A stretch of DNA of 64,000 nt from an uncultured Oscillospiraceae bacterium (GCA_900552945.1 USBI01000001.1:1-64000); one strand, 5' to 3'; shown: positions 44,360-54,629, counted from the stretch's first letter. Numbers and translations are program-made. Notes: generated by a model not told the origin, from the letters alone.

Positions 44360-44896
44360 TTATCTAACCCATTCTAAAAGTTGACACAAGCTGGTTTCAA
44401 ACACATCATTTTCCAGTTGATGGGTTGGGCACGAAAACCGTTCAAGATCCGCCTTGTGTTTTTGAAAAGTTCTGCCGCTTTGTTCACCTGTATCATAACA
44501 AGCCGCCCAACATAAAAATTCCTGTTCCGCTTCATACCGGTCCCCGCCGGGAAGCATCCGTTCACCATACCGCTGCCATTCACGCTTTTTTAAACGTTCC
44601 AATCGGATGTCCAGCGGCACATATATTAGCACCGCAAAGTCAAACAACGGAAAAAGCTCTTCTCCCCATCCGGTCAAAGAACCGCTGAGCACCCACGTTC
44701 CTTCATCTGTAAGAACCTGGCGGAGCATCTGAATCCGTTGTTTGGGCGGACGTTCCTTGGTAAATGAGTATTTCGGAGGAAGCCAGAAGTAGTCGTCCGC
44801 ATCGACATGCCGGTATCCCAATCGAGCGGCAAGACATTGGCCCAAACTGGTCGTTCCGGAACCGGATGCACCGAACAGATAGATATGCCGTTTCAT
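44360..44896 (-). CDS. AAA/shikimate-kinase-like P-loop protein lacking the Walker lysine
   Basis: 178 residues. The P-loop reads GASGSGTT (9-16), with Thr15 where lysine is expected. Downstream are VDADDYFWLPP, GTWVLSGSLTGWGEEL and RLERLKKREWQRYGERM, as in small nucleotide-monophosphate kinase-like ATPases (often misnamed adenylate kinase). Several such proteins have this T in place of K and may bind nucleotide differently. Substrate unknown. It lies 30 bases after nth. Confidence 0.75.
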   Translation of the reverse strand: MKRHIYLFGASGSGTTSLGQCLAARLGYRHVDADDYFWLPPKYSFTKERPPKQRIQMLRQVLTDEGTWVLSGSLTGWGEELFPLFDFAVLIYVPLDIRLERLKKREWQRYGERMLPGGDRYEAEQEFLCWAACYDTGEQSGRTFQKHKADLERFSCPTHQLENDVFETSLCQLLEWVR

Positions 44897-44926
44897 TTCC
44901 TGCTTCCTCCCCGACGAGTGCGAATC

Positions 44927-45565
44927 TTATTTGCTCAATTTCCCGTAACTTTTACAGAAAGACGCGCATTCACATCCTTCACACTGCGGGGAACGCGCTT
45001 TACAAACCTCTCGGCCAAACAAAACCAGCCGATGGCAAAAGTCGTTGGATTCCTCTGGCGGCAGAATCTTGCGTAAATCCATTTCCACCTTATATGGTTC
45101 CGTATTCGCAGTCAGGCCAATTCTGCCGCAAATGCGGATACAGTGGGTATCCGTTACAACAGCAGGCTTGCCGAAAATATCGCCCACCATAAGGTTGGCG
45201 GTTTTTCTTCCTATGCCTGAAAGAGTTGTCAGTTCCTCAATGGTTTGAGGCATCTCATAATGGAATGTATCCCGCAACTGCTTACACATAGTAACAATAT
45301 CTTTCGCTTTGGTTTTATACAACCCACAAGGGCGAATGTAACGCTCAATGTCTGTTACATCGGCATCTGCAAACGAATCAATTGTCGGATACGCTTCAAA
45401 CAGGTCTTTGGTTACAAGATTGACGCGGGCATCGGTACACTGGGCGGAAAGGCGGGTTGCAATCAACAGTTCATGCGGTTTTTGATAAGTCAAAGAACAT
45501 TGCGCCTGTGGATAACGTTCTTTCAGCGTTTTTACCGCCAGCAATGCCCGTTCTTTTTTTGTCAT
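44927..45565 (-). CDS. nth: endonuclease III
   Basis: 212 residues: the helix-hairpin-helix with catalytic Lys (SGIGRKTANLMVGD), the catalytic Asp in VVTDTHCIRI, and a terminal C-x6-C-x2-C-type iron-sulfur motif (CKARSPQCEGCECASFC). It removes oxidised pyrimidines from DNA. It is first in a two-gene unit with the P-loop gene. Confidence 0.96.
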   Translation of the reverse strand: MTKKERALLAVKTLKERYPQAQCSLTYQKPHELLIATRLSAQCTDARVNLVTKDLFEAYPTIDSFADADVTDIERYIRPCGLYKTKAKDIVTMCKQLRDTFHYEMPQTIEELTTLSGIGRKTANLMVGDIFGKPAVVTDTHCIRICGRIGLTANTEPYKVEMDLRKILPPEESNDFCHRLVLFGREVCKARSPQCEGCECASFCKSYGKLSK

Positions 45566-45592
45566 ACAGCATGCTCCTTTTTAACTGAAAAA

Positions 45593-45617
45593 CCGGCGCG
45601 GTTAATAACCGCGCCGG
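45593..45617 (-). terminator. intrinsic terminator after ispH-rpsA
   Basis: CCGGCGCGGTTA and TAACCGCGCCGG are a near-perfect palindrome; on the minus strand TTTTTC follows. Confidence 0.82.
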
Positions 45618-45689
45618 CAAATATCCATTTGGCTAAATCGGTATGTATCCTGAAAGCCGGATCATCCGCTTATTCAGCCGGAAACGAAC

Positions 45690-47684
45690 TTATTCTTCGC
45701 TGGTGACCTCTACGCCTTCAACGTCAACCGCAACAGCGTCCTCTGCCTGCTCAGAAGCCTGTTTCTCTTCCTCGAGAGCACGCATGGAAAGGCTGACACG
45801 TTTTGCGTCAAAGTCAATATCAGTAATTTTAACCTCAACTTCCTGACCAACAGAAAGAACATCGGCAACTTTGTTGACGCGTTCGGTAGAGATCTGGGAA
45901 ATATGAATGAGGCCATCAATGCCCGGAATAACCTGAGCAAATGCGCCGTACTGGGTCAAAGAAACAATCTTTACCTTTACAACCTGACCAGCAGCATACT
46001 GATTTTTAAGAATCTCCCACGGATTATCTTCGCTCTTCTTGTAACCAAGCGAAATCTTGTGGTTTTCTTCGTCCAGGTCTTTTACATAAACATCAACGGT
46101 GTCACCAACATTGACAACCTCGGACGGATGTTTGATGCGCGCCCAAGAAAGTTCGGTGATATGGATCATGCCGTCAACGCCGCCAAGATCAACAAACGCA
46201 CCATAGCTGGTAAGAGATTTTACCACGCCGGTATAATGTTTGCCGACTTCAATGCTCTTCCAGAATTCCTCGCGTTTTGCTTCTTTCTCTTCGCGAAGAA
46301 CTGCGCGAACAGAACCAATTGCACGGCGTCTGCCTTCGTTGATCTCAAGGATTTTGAAGCGAACCGTTGTTTTAAGAAGTGTTTTGAGGTCTTCCACGCG
46401 GGTGTCGCTGGCCTGAGAAGCAGGAACAAACAATTTCACACCATTGCAGAGAACAAGAACACCACCACGGACTACGTCAACAACAACGCCCTCCAAAATA
46501 GTGCCTTCTTCATACGCTTTTACGATTTCTTCAAAGCCTGCTTCAGCATCGCAACGGCGTTTGGAAAGCATTGCGGTGCCTTCCTGATCGTTGACTTTCA
46601 TAACGATCAAATCAAGCTCGTCGCCTTTTTTCACAAGGTCCTCTGCTTTTGCGTTCGGATCCTCAGAAAGTTCTGCAAGCGGAATATAACCAGACTGTTT
46701 TGCACCAACATCGACCTGAACTTCGTTCGGAGCGATTGCTGTAACAACGCCTTTAACTCTCTTTCCTGCATATAATTTTTCACCCAGCGACTGCTCCAAA
46801 AGCTCCTCAAAGCTTACTTCTTCATCCTGGGTTTTGATGATCTCACTCATTGTGTTTAGTACCTCCTTAATTATATAAGCCGGTGTGGAAGCGCCAGCTG
46901 TTACGCCGACAGACCCTGCGCGCTTTACCGCTTCACGGTCCAATTCCACATCGGTTTCTATCAAAGCAGTATTGCAATAGTGACTGCAGATCTCTTTGAG
47001 TTTTTTCGTATTTGAACTCTCTCTGCCGCCAATCACTACCATGTAGTCAGAAACACCAGCTAACTGGACTGCCTCCTGCTGGCGCCTACTCGTCGCATTA
47101 CATATTGTATCAAAAATTAAAAGATTTGTATAGTAGTTTTTTGCAGTTTTCCTGCAAGTTTCCCATAATTTTTGCCGAAATGTTGTTTGAGAGACCATAA
47201 TCGCCGGTTTTTCTTTTAATTCGGCATGCTCTTCCATAAGCTTTTCCAGCTTTTCCAGACTGTCAAATATGAAAGCGCCGCTTTTGCTGTGCCCGGCAAT
47301 TCCCTGCACTTCAGGATGATTGGGATCACCCGCAATCAAAACCGTATAACCCTTTTCCGAATAATCCGCCACGATTTTATGAATCTTCGCTACAAACGGA
47401 CAGGTTGCATCTTCAAAAGGAAGATGATTTGCGCGCAGATAATCATACACATCCTTTGCGACACCGTGCGAGCGGATGACCAGAACTTCGCCCTCCCGCA
47501 CTTCCTTTGGAGAATCGACTGTGCGTACTCCTTTTTTCTCCAAATCATCAACGACCTGAGGGTTATGGATGATAGGGCCAAGAGTACAAACCTGCTTCCC
47601 TTCATTTACCAGATGGTAGACCAACTCAACCGCCCGCTGCACGCCAAAACAGAAACCTGCCGATTTTGCCACTGTAATGCTCAA
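45690..47684 (-). CDS. ispH: fused IspH (HMBPP reductase) and ribosomal protein S1
   Basis: 664 residues. Residues 1-280 are IspH with all three iron-sulfur cysteines (Cys12, Cys95, Cys195), His40, His73, His123 and Glu125 (PNHPEVQG). Residues about 300-640 carry four S1 domains, the last two being [20 protein letters not shown] and [20 protein letters not shown]. The acidic tail ends the protein. IspH makes IPP and DMAPP in the MEP pathway; S1 binds mRNA at the ribosome. The fusion is known in Clostridia; why is not settled. It overlaps plsC by four bases. Confidence 0.95.
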   Translation of the reverse strand: MSITVAKSAGFCFGVQRAVELVYHLVNEGKQVCTLGPIIHNPQVVDDLEKKGVRTVDSPKEVREGEVLVIRSHGVAKDVYDYLRANHLPFEDATCPFVAKIHKIVADYSEKGYTVLIAGDPNHPEVQGIAGHSKSGAFIFDSLEKLEKLMEEHAELKEKPAIMVSQTTFRQKLWETCRKTAKNYYTNLLIFDTICNATSRRQQEAVQLAGVSDYMVVIGGRESSNTKKLKEICSHYCNTALIETDVELDREAVKRAGSVGVTAGASTPAYIIKEVLNTMSEIIKTQDEEVSFEELLEQSLGEKLYAGKRVKGVVTAIAPNEVQVDVGAKQSGYIPLAELSEDPNAKAEDLVKKGDELDLIVMKVNDQEGTAMLSKRRCDAEAGFEEIVKAYEEGTILEGVVVDVVRGGVLVLCNGVKLFVPASQASDTRVEDLKTLLKTTVRFKILEINEGRRRAIGSVRAVLREEKEAKREEFWKSIEVGKHYTGVVKSLTSYGAFVDLGGVDGMIHITELSWARIKHPSEVVNVGDTVDVYVKDLDEENHKISLGYKKSEDNPWEILKNQYAAGQVVKVKIVSLTQYGAFAQVIPGIDGLIHISQISTERVNKVADVLSVGQEVEVKITDIDFDAKRVSLSMRALEEEKQASEQAEDAVAVDVEGVEVTSEE

Positions 47685-48280
47685 AATCCCGCCTCCAATA
47701 ACTCCTGCATACGACTGGTTACAAGGTCACGTGCCTGTTTCAGGCTTTCACGGTCAATCCCCTTCAAATTTAATTCCTCGCAGGAAATCGGTTTCCCGTA
47801 ACGGATGGTGACCCGGCTGCGAAAATGCAGTTTTCCTTCAAAAACTATTGTAGTTGGGATAATTGTTCCCTTTGACTGCGCCGCGATCACAATTACGCCT
47901 GATTTCAATTTAAGAAGTTCTCCGGTTTTAGAACGGGTTCCTTCCGGAAACAGAATCAGCGCCTGCCCGCTTTTCACTGTATTAATGGCAAATTCCACCG
48001 CGGCGGTATCGCCTTTTCCGCGCGCAATGGGAAATGCGCCTAATTTGCGGATAAGCGGAGCGAGCAACTTCACATGAAACAGCTCTTCCTTTGCCATAAA
48101 ACGGAACTGGCGGCCCTTTACATCCACCGCGAGCAGCACAGGGTCCAGATAGCTTCTGTGATTGGAACAAAGGATAAATCCGCCCTCTTTCGGCAGATTT
48201 TCCAATCCCTCTGTTTTAAAGCGGAATATAATCCGCACCAGACCCACGCAAATATGCTGTGCAAACTGATAAAACCCCAA
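47681..48280 (-). CDS. plsC: 1-acyl-sn-glycerol-3-phosphate acyltransferase
   Basis: 199 residues with the acyltransferase motifs CSNHRSYLDP (HX4D) and LFPEGTRSKTGE. A short hydrophobic N terminus suggests membrane attachment. It makes phosphatidic acid from lysophosphatidic acid. It lies four bases after cmk and overlaps ispH-rpsA by four, inside one operon. Confidence 0.92.
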   Translation of the reverse strand: MGFYQFAQHICVGLVRIIFRFKTEGLENLPKEGGFILCSNHRSYLDPVLLAVDVKGRQFRFMAKEELFHVKLLAPLIRKLGAFPIARGKGDTAAVEFAINTVKSGQALILFPEGTRSKTGELLKLKSGVIVIAAQSKGTIIPTTIVFEGKLHFRSRVTIRYGKPISCEELNLKGIDRESLKQARDLVTSRMQELLEAGF

Positions 48281-48284
48281 CTCT

Positions 48285-48968
48285 TTAGCACTCCTCTTTC
48301 AGCAAACTCAATTTTCCGCGGATGTATTCCTCCACCAGTTTGACCGACTGTTCCAGATTGATTCCAGTCGTATCAATCCACTCTGCATCCTCCGCCTGTT
48401 TAAGCGGGGCGACAGCGCGATGAGAGTCGTTGTAATCCCGTTCGTTAATCTCTTTGAGCAGGACATCGTAATCCACCGGAGTTCCAGCCTCTTTCAACTG
48501 ATTAAACCGGCGTATTGCACGATCTTCAGCTGATGCGGTCAGAAAAATTTTGATCTGCGCATTCGGCAGTACAACTGTACCAATATCCCTGCCATCCATA
48601 ACAACATTATTATGACGCGCAAGATCCCTCTGAAGCGAAAAAAGAAAGGTGCGGACTTCCGGAATAGCAGATACATTAGAAGCCGCCATAGATGCTTCCG
48701 GATAACGGATTTGAACCGAAACATCCTCTCCGTTTAAAAACACATGCTGTTCCCCATCAACAAACCGGATTTCCAGGGAAATATCCGGCAGAAGAGAAAT
48801 AACTGTTTTTGCATCATCGGTTTTCTGCTTCTGGCTGAGGACATACCAGCCGACGGCACGGTACAGCGCACCGGTATCCACATAAATATATCCAAGTTTT
48901 TTGGAAACAAGCTTTGCAATGGTACTTTTTCCGGCACCCGCAGGCCCATCAATCGCAATTGAAATCAT
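48285..48968 (-). CDS. cmk: cytidylate kinase
   Basis: 227 residues: P-loop IDGPAGAGKST, the YVDTGALYRAVGW CMP site and the VMDGRDIGTVVLP loop. It phosphorylates CMP and dCMP. The gene order cmk-plsC-ispH-rpsA is common in Clostridia. It directly abuts the flavoprotein gene. Confidence 0.96.
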   Translation of the reverse strand: MISIAIDGPAGAGKSTIAKLVSKKLGYIYVDTGALYRAVGWYVLSQKQKTDDAKTVISLLPDISLEIRFVDGEQHVFLNGEDVSVQIRYPEASMAASNVSAIPEVRTFLFSLQRDLARHNNVVMDGRDIGTVVLPNAQIKIFLTASAEDRAIRRFNQLKEAGTPVDYDVLLKEINERDYNDSHRAVAPLKQAEDAEWIDTTGINLEQSVKLVEEYIRGKLSLLKEEC

Positions 48969-50213
48969 TTAAAAACCTCCCTGACAGCCAACACCGGCCG
49001 CATAGCCGGTCGAAAAAGCAATTTGAAGATTAAACCCTCCGGTATAACCATCCACGTCAATCATTTCGCCAGCAAAATACAGTCCGCTCACCAGCTTTGA
49101 TTCCATAGTTTTCGGGTTAATCTCTTTGACCGATACACCACCGGATGTGACGATCGCCTCATCTACCGGGCGAAAACGCCATACGGTAAGCGGCAGTCCT
49201 TTTAGCAGGCGGCAGAGTTGCTGGCGCTGTTCTCTGGTGATTTGATTCACTTTTAAATCCGGCGAAATACCACTGAGCCGTATTACAACCGGAATGATCT
49301 TTCGCGGAAGCAATTTTCCGAGAGAATTACCGAAATCCTTGTTCTGCTGTTCTGAAAAATCACGCAGGATGCGTTCATCCAACGTTTGCAGATCCAAAGC
49401 GGGTTTTAAATCAATCAACAGCCGGTACTGCCGATGAGACAGATCGCCCAGATGAGCGCTCAGACTCAATACCAACGGCCCGGAAATACCAAAATGGGTA
49501 AACAGCATCTCACCCAGCTCGCTGTAAACCGTTTTTCCGCTTTCCGCATCCACAGCAGTAAGAGTCACATTCTTTAACGAAAGTCCCTGCGCATAACGGC
49601 ACCAATCTTCTTTGGTTTCAATGGGGACAAGAGAAGCTCTGGGCTGGACAATAGTATGCCCTGCTTGCTGCGCAAAACGATAGCCGTCCCCCGTCGAACC
49701 GGTGAGCGGATAAGAAAGGCCTCCGGTCGCCAAAATGACTTTTTCGGTTTGAACAGCGATTCCGTCTTTCAATTCAACGCCGCATATCTTCTGTCCATCC
49801 AAAACAAGCCGCTGTACCGGAGAATCCGCGTGGATGCGAACGCCGCTCTGCTGCACATAACGGCGCATTGCGTCTACAATATCCACCGCACGGTCACTCT
49901 GCGGGAAAACTCTTCGACCCCGTTCGGTTTTTAAAGGAACGCCAAGGCGCTCAAACAGGTCCATCGTATCCTGCGGCGTAAACCGGTGAAGCGATCCTTG
50001 CAAAAAGCGGGGATTAGTGGGAACATTCTGCAAAAACTCCTGCACATCGCAGTGGTTTGTCACATTGCAGCGGCCTTTTCCAGTAATCATGAGCTTACGG
50101 CCGAGTTTTGGATTTTTCTCCAGCAACAGAGCATCTGCCCCATACAGCGCGGCGGACGCCGCGGCCATCATACCGGCAGGGCCGCCGCCCACAACAACAA
50201 CGTCAGCTTTCAT
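48969..50213 (-). CDS. NAD(P)/FAD-dependent oxidoreductase, HI0933/YhiN family
   Basis: Start at 50213 (MKADVVVVGGGPAGMMAA). 414 residues with the FAD dinucleotide motif GGGPAGMMAA, the family KNPKLGRKLMITGKGRCNVTN, ATGGLSYPLTGSTGDG, and the closing EMIDVDGYTGGFNLQIAFSTGYAAG. Annotated relatives include BaiN; substrate here unknown. The start overlaps the end of the RpiR gene by 11 bases, so it is translationally coupled, and cmk follows without a gap. Confidence 0.9.
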   Translation of the reverse strand: MKADVVVVGGGPAGMMAAASAALYGADALLLEKNPKLGRKLMITGKGRCNVTNHCDVQEFLQNVPTNPRFLQGSLHRFTPQDTMDLFERLGVPLKTERGRRVFPQSDRAVDIVDAMRRYVQQSGVRIHADSPVQRLVLDGQKICGVELKDGIAVQTEKVILATGGLSYPLTGSTGDGYRFAQQAGHTIVQPRASLVPIETKEDWCRYAQGLSLKNVTLTAVDAESGKTVYSELGEMLFTHFGISGPLVLSLSAHLGDLSHRQYRLLIDLKPALDLQTLDERILRDFSEQQNKDFGNSLGKLLPRKIIPVVIRLSGISPDLKVNQITREQRQQLCRLLKGLPLTVWRFRPVDEAIVTSGGVSVKEINPKTMESKLVSGLYFAGEMIDVDGYTGGFNLQIAFSTGYAAGVGCQGGF

Positions 50214-51096
50214 CGCTGTCCTGCTCCCGGTCGCTTTTATCGTAAACCTCATATCGATCCCATATGGTTTCGAGTTTCTCAAAAGTATCAAAAATATCCT
50301 GACGTTTTTTGAGACCAACCGCAACAATGAGCGCGTTGATTAAGCTCAATGGAGCAACAAGGCTGTCAACAAAAGAAGCCATATCGCTGCGCGCAAGCAG
50401 CAGATGGTCAGCGTCCTCTGCCAACGGTGAAGCGGGGCTGTCGGTAATAGCAATAACGGTGGCGCCGTTTCCTTTGGCGTATTTAAACGCTTTCACCGTC
50501 TGGGTCAGATACCGCGGAAAGCTGATTCCGATGAGAATATCTTTTTTTCCAATCCGCATGATCTGCTCAAACATTTCACTGGAACTTGTGGTATGAACCA
50601 ACTTCACGTTGACAAACATGAGGTTAAAATAATAGGTAATAAACCGTGCAAGCGTCGCAGCGCTTTTCGCACCGATGACGTAAATGTTTTCCGCTTCCAC
50701 AATCGCGTCGACTGCGTGTTTGAAATCCTCGCGCGAGGTTTCTTCCAATGTGCGGCGAATCTTGTCAATATCCATATTCAGGACCTTGTCGAGCACATCA
50801 TCATCGCCGATCTGATCGTTCGTCACTTCAATTCGCTGAATGGAAGTGAGCCGGTTACGGATCATCTCCTTGAGTTCTTTTTGCAAAGCAGGATATCCGT
50901 CAAAGCCCACCTCGGTCGCAAAACGCACCACGGTCGACTCACTTACGCCTACGGTCACACCAAGCTTCGCGGCCGTCATAAACGCCGCTTTTTCATAATG
51001 TGAGGTAATGTACTCCGCAATCAGCTTTTGGCCTTTTGAAAAACCGGGGCGCATCTCCTCAATTCGTTTTAACAGATCCTTATGCAAAAAGCTCAC
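50203..51096 (-). CDS. MurR/RpiR family transcription regulator
   Basis: 297 residues: an N-terminal RpiR-type helix-turn-helix (AAKLGVTVGVSESTVVRFATE) and a SIS phosphosugar-binding domain (YVIGAKSAATLARFITYYFN, GISFPRYLTQTVKAFKYAK). It senses a sugar phosphate and represses or activates sugar genes. It lies 36 bases after the 651-residue enzyme gene, its most likely target or partner, and heads into the flavoprotein-cmk run. Confidence 0.9.
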   Translation of the reverse strand: MSFLHKDLLKRIEEMRPGFSKGQKLIAEYITSHYEKAAFMTAAKLGVTVGVSESTVVRFATEVGFDGYPALQKELKEMIRNRLTSIQRIEVTNDQIGDDDVLDKVLNMDIDKIRRTLEETSREDFKHAVDAIVEAENIYVIGAKSAATLARFITYYFNLMFVNVKLVHTTSSSEMFEQIMRIGKKDILIGISFPRYLTQTVKAFKYAKGNGATVIAITDSPASPLAEDADHLLLARSDMASFVDSLVAPLSLINALIVAVGLKKRQDIFDTFEKLETIWDRYEVYDKSDREQDSDES

Positions 51097-51132
51097 CTCT
51101 ACACAGCGCGAAACAACGCGCCATTGTTTATT

Positions 51133-53088
51133 TTACAAAATACGACCGAACCGGTCGCCGCCCGGGAACATGGTCCTGCAAAGACTTTCCACCCGGAAAG
51201 CAGCCATCCAGGTCGGCAGCCAAGCAAACGGGCTGTCTTCATAATCACGTCCCAGCGTAAACGCCTCGTTCTGAGCGCCGCGCGGCATAGGATGCCCACC
51301 AATGACCAATGAACCATCCGAAAGTCCGATGGTCGCCTGAGCCCAAGCGGCACGCGCCCGTTCCTCTTCCCCAGTCAATTCGGCGAGGTCATGCAGTTCA
51401 TGAACGTAAGGGACCGCATAATGGTCGATTCCGGCGCCGATGGAAGTCAATGTTCCGCCGTAGGTATCAAAATCAAACGCGCCGAGCAGGCTGTCTTTCT
51501 TGAGCGGATGGGTAAACTGCCACTGCCATGTAGAAAGATACTGCGCAGCATCTTTCGCACAGGAAAGATAGCGTTTATCGCCCGTCAGCTCATAAAGGGA
51601 TATAGCGGAGCGCAAAAGCGGGATACCGGACTCCTTGTCCACCGAAAAGTGATCCTGCGCGCCGCCCATTGCGTAACCGGTTTTCATAAACTCAGCATAG
51701 AAATAGTCATAACAGCGCACCGCGCCTTCCAAATAATCCGAACGATGGGTGCGTTTTGCGCCTTCGCATAACGCATAGCCCAGAAACGCGCCGGGATACC
51801 CTTCTTCGATCGCGGTTTCCAGGGTATCTTCATACCAACTTTTGGCGATTCTGCCGTTTGGTTCCATCTTCTCCAGCGCAAAATCACAGATTCGGCAAGC
51901 AGCTTCGTAATACTCTGGCCGAGATTTTCCCAAAACCTGTGCATATTCCCAAGCGCGGAAATAACTGATCGCTCCAGCGGAAAGGTTGCATGCGTCAATC
52001 ACACGTCTGCCGTTATGGGTAAACTGCTGACCCATAAGGTGGGTCGGCAGCATGCCGGAAGGCAACTTTTGTTTTAACCAGTCGTCCAAAGCGGTAAAGC
52101 CCATCTCCTCCGCTTCTTTATCCTGCCTGCGGATCGCTTCCGCAAGCATATTGGCGCCGGCTGCGATTGCCTGCCCGGTCCAGCCCATTTCAAACCGGTA
52201 ATACGGGCGGATCACCCATTTCCCGTCCAAAAAGACCTTACCGAGGGCAAAACTGTGAAAGCCATTTTCCCCTTCACAGTACATGGATTTCATATATTCA
52301 ATTCCCAAATCCCACAAATCCTCATTGGAAAATTTGGGAGCAAGATATTTGCGGTTCATCTTCCAGGAGAACGACATCAGCTTATGCCATCCACGGCGCG
52401 GTTCATTTGCAGCGGCAAACACAAGAATGACAGCAAACGTTCTGCGCGGCTCGATCGTTTCGGAATACGGGCCGGTCATTTTCCGTTCAGGAATGCCTTT
52501 GGTCATATCTTCGTCTTTAAATGCCGGAGGACGACTGTCCGGATTGCCGGCACGCCACTCTTTTACCCGCGGACCTTCAGTCAACGGCCAATATGCTGTA
52601 TGTGTCGTCTGTTTTTCCTCCGGAAGGATGGAAACAGAAGCGTCCAGCTGATCCGGCGGGAGGAACATGCCCAAAGAAACGCCGTTTCCTTCCGTATAGG
52701 TCGCACCCGGGACAGAGGAACGCCACCAGGCGATCTTCCGCACCTCACCAGTCACAGGATCGATGCATCCCACCGGAAAATTCGGCTCCTGATGAACTTC
52801 TTCATGTCGCTCCAGCTTTTCAATCTGCCCGTGCGTGATGATATCGCCCCGTGTGTTCTGATCGTACATCAGCGCCGGCATCATTTGATATTCCATCTTA
52901 TAAGCCGATTTAAAGGCCATTTCCATATGGTCAACCGGCAGGTCAGAAATTCGTTCCCAACGGTAGACGCCCTCTTCCAAGCGAATAAACCGGTCAACAC
53001 AACCGGACGGAGTTTTAATTTCGCCAACACAAACTTGATCCATATAAAACGCAGTTGTTTTTTGGTTTGTTAAAAAGGTTGTTTTCAT
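51133..53088 (-). CDS. uncharacterised enzyme, likely six-hairpin (alpha/alpha)6 glycosidase-like
   Basis: I do not recognise a named family. Reading from ATG at 53088 (MKTTFLTNQKTTAFYMDQ) gives 651 residues; the ribosome site (GGTGATG) is weak. The N-terminal 240 residues are beta-rich, the rest helical with repeated motifs of the six-hairpin type: RFEMGWTGQAIAAGANML, VIDACNLSAGAISYFRAWEYAQV, YPGAFLGYALCEGAK and IGAGIDHYAVPYVHEL. No signal peptide, so a cytosolic role. The adjacent RpiR regulator suggests an intracellular sugar, perhaps an uronide or oligosaccharide, as substrate; this is inference. Confidence 0.65.
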   Translation of the reverse strand: MKTTFLTNQKTTAFYMDQVCVGEIKTPSGCVDRFIRLEEGVYRWERISDLPVDHMEMAFKSAYKMEYQMMPALMYDQNTRGDIITHGQIEKLERHEEVHQEPNFPVGCIDPVTGEVRKIAWWRSSVPGATYTEGNGVSLGMFLPPDQLDASVSILPEEKQTTHTAYWPLTEGPRVKEWRAGNPDSRPPAFKDEDMTKGIPERKMTGPYSETIEPRRTFAVILVFAAANEPRRGWHKLMSFSWKMNRKYLAPKFSNEDLWDLGIEYMKSMYCEGENGFHSFALGKVFLDGKWVIRPYYRFEMGWTGQAIAAGANMLAEAIRRQDKEAEEMGFTALDDWLKQKLPSGMLPTHLMGQQFTHNGRRVIDACNLSAGAISYFRAWEYAQVLGKSRPEYYEAACRICDFALEKMEPNGRIAKSWYEDTLETAIEEGYPGAFLGYALCEGAKRTHRSDYLEGAVRCYDYFYAEFMKTGYAMGGAQDHFSVDKESGIPLLRSAISLYELTGDKRYLSCAKDAAQYLSTWQWQFTHPLKKDSLLGAFDFDTYGGTLTSIGAGIDHYAVPYVHELHDLAELTGEEERARAAWAQATIGLSDGSLVIGGHPMPRGAQNEAFTLGRDYEDSPFAWLPTWMAAFRVESLCRTMFPGGDRFGRIL

Positions 53089-53179
53089 ATTCATCACCAC
53101 ATTTAATTTAAAATAGCAGGCAAAATCAGTTGTATTGCTCTTATTTTATCTCGATTTGCAGGATTTATCAAGCGTTCAT

Positions 53180-54556
53180 TCACGAATTCTCGACAGCATC
53201 AAAATCTCTGGTAACGTTGTTTGCCCATTTCCCACTGCGCATCCGTATAAGGCAGATCACCCATTTGATGGGCTCATCCAGTTTCATACATCCGAAAACG
53301 ATTACAACAGGCAGGTGCAGCCAAAGCCCCATGATAAACCCCAACGGCACCGAAATGCACCACAGGGTCACTAGTTCCGCAAACAAAGCGAACTTTGTAT
53401 CACCCCCGCCACGCAGGATGCCGATCACGCAGGTTGCAGACACGGAAATAAAAAACACGATCACGCCGGAAACGACCATCAGCTGTGAGACCAGCTCGTT
53501 GGTGCTTTCTGGAAGGTTGTAAAACATCGTCACAACATCCCGCACCAGGAACATGATGACCATGGAGATCAACCCAAGCGCATAAGAAATGATGCGGAAG
53601 GTATATGCCGCCTGCTCTACCTTGTGCATATCCCCCTGGCCGATGATCTTTCCAATCACGACCGCAGCTGCGTTTGCCACACCGAAGATCATAATCGTGG
53701 CAAGCTGCTGAACGACATTTGTTACCGCGACAGCCGAAACAGCGTCCGCTCCCAAACGCCCCATTACCATGGAATGAATCGAGGTGCCGACCGACCACAT
53801 AACCTCGTTGATGACAACCGGAATGCTGCAGGTAATAAAGTCACGGAACAGCACCCGGTCAAACGAAAGCAGATGATGCAGGCGAAAACGCAGCTTTTTT
53901 TCGAAAAAGAAAACATAAACAAAAGCAATGGTAAACTCAACAATACGCGCAGCTACTGTTGCAAGAGCAGCGCCTCGGATGCCAAGAGCCGGCGCGCCGA
54001 GATTTCCGAAAATTAAAACCCAGTTTAAAAATGCGTTGGTAGCAAGCGAAGCGCAGTTACCGACCACCGCGATCTTTACAATCTGCACGCTCCGAAGCGC
54101 ACAGGTTAAGGTTGCGAAAAAGCCATTGAACAAATAACTAAACGCAATGATTTTCAGGTACTCTATTCCTTCCGCTATGACATCCTGCTCCGTGGTATAA
54201 ATACGCATGACCGCTTCCGGGAACGAAAAGACCGCAATGGCCAATAATATTGACACAGCCATGGCAATCCACAAAACAATGGAAAACACCTTTCGTATGG
54301 AAACAAGGTCCTTCTTTCCCCAATACTGTGCCGCAAGCACCGAAGCGCCGCCCGCAAGCCCGAAACAGAGAAGCGAAAAAATAAAAAATGGCTGATTCGC
54401 CAGTTGGGAAGCGGTCAGCTGTGTTTGCCCAAGCGCTCCCAACATCAGTGTATCAACCATGCTTACAAAAAAGTTCAGCGAATTTTGTAGGGCAAGCGGA
54501 ATGGTGATTCCGAGAACCATTTTATAAAAACCTTTTTCATGAATTAACTTCGTCAT
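53180..54556 (-). CDS. MATE family efflux transporter
   Basis: 458 residues, twelve membrane segments in two similar halves. The opening (MVLGITIPLALQNSLNFFVSMVDTLMLG) and AVAVTNVVQQLATIMIFGVANAAAVVIG match bacterial MATE antiporters, which use Na+ or H+ gradients to expel cationic drugs or metabolites. AGGATG precedes the ATG. No regulator adjoins it; substrate unknown. Confidence 0.9.
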   Translation of the reverse strand: MTKLIHEKGFYKMVLGITIPLALQNSLNFFVSMVDTLMLGALGQTQLTASQLANQPFFIFSLLCFGLAGGASVLAAQYWGKKDLVSIRKVFSIVLWIAMAVSILLAIAVFSFPEAVMRIYTTEQDVIAEGIEYLKIIAFSYLFNGFFATLTCALRSVQIVKIAVVGNCASLATNAFLNWVLIFGNLGAPALGIRGAALATVAARIVEFTIAFVYVFFFEKKLRFRLHHLLSFDRVLFRDFITCSIPVVINEVMWSVGTSIHSMVMGRLGADAVSAVAVTNVVQQLATIMIFGVANAAAVVIGKIIGQGDMHKVEQAAYTFRIISYALGLISMVIMFLVRDVVTMFYNLPESTNELVSQLMVVSGVIVFFISVSATCVIGILRGGGDTKFALFAELVTLWCISVPLGFIMGLWLHLPVVIVFGCMKLDEPIKWVICLIRMRSGKWANNVTRDFDAVENS

Positions 54557-54629
54557 TTGTTTACATCCTGCCTGTTTTATTTCTATATTGTTTTTTTAAT
54601 TGATTAGAGTATTAGAATATTGACAGCTG

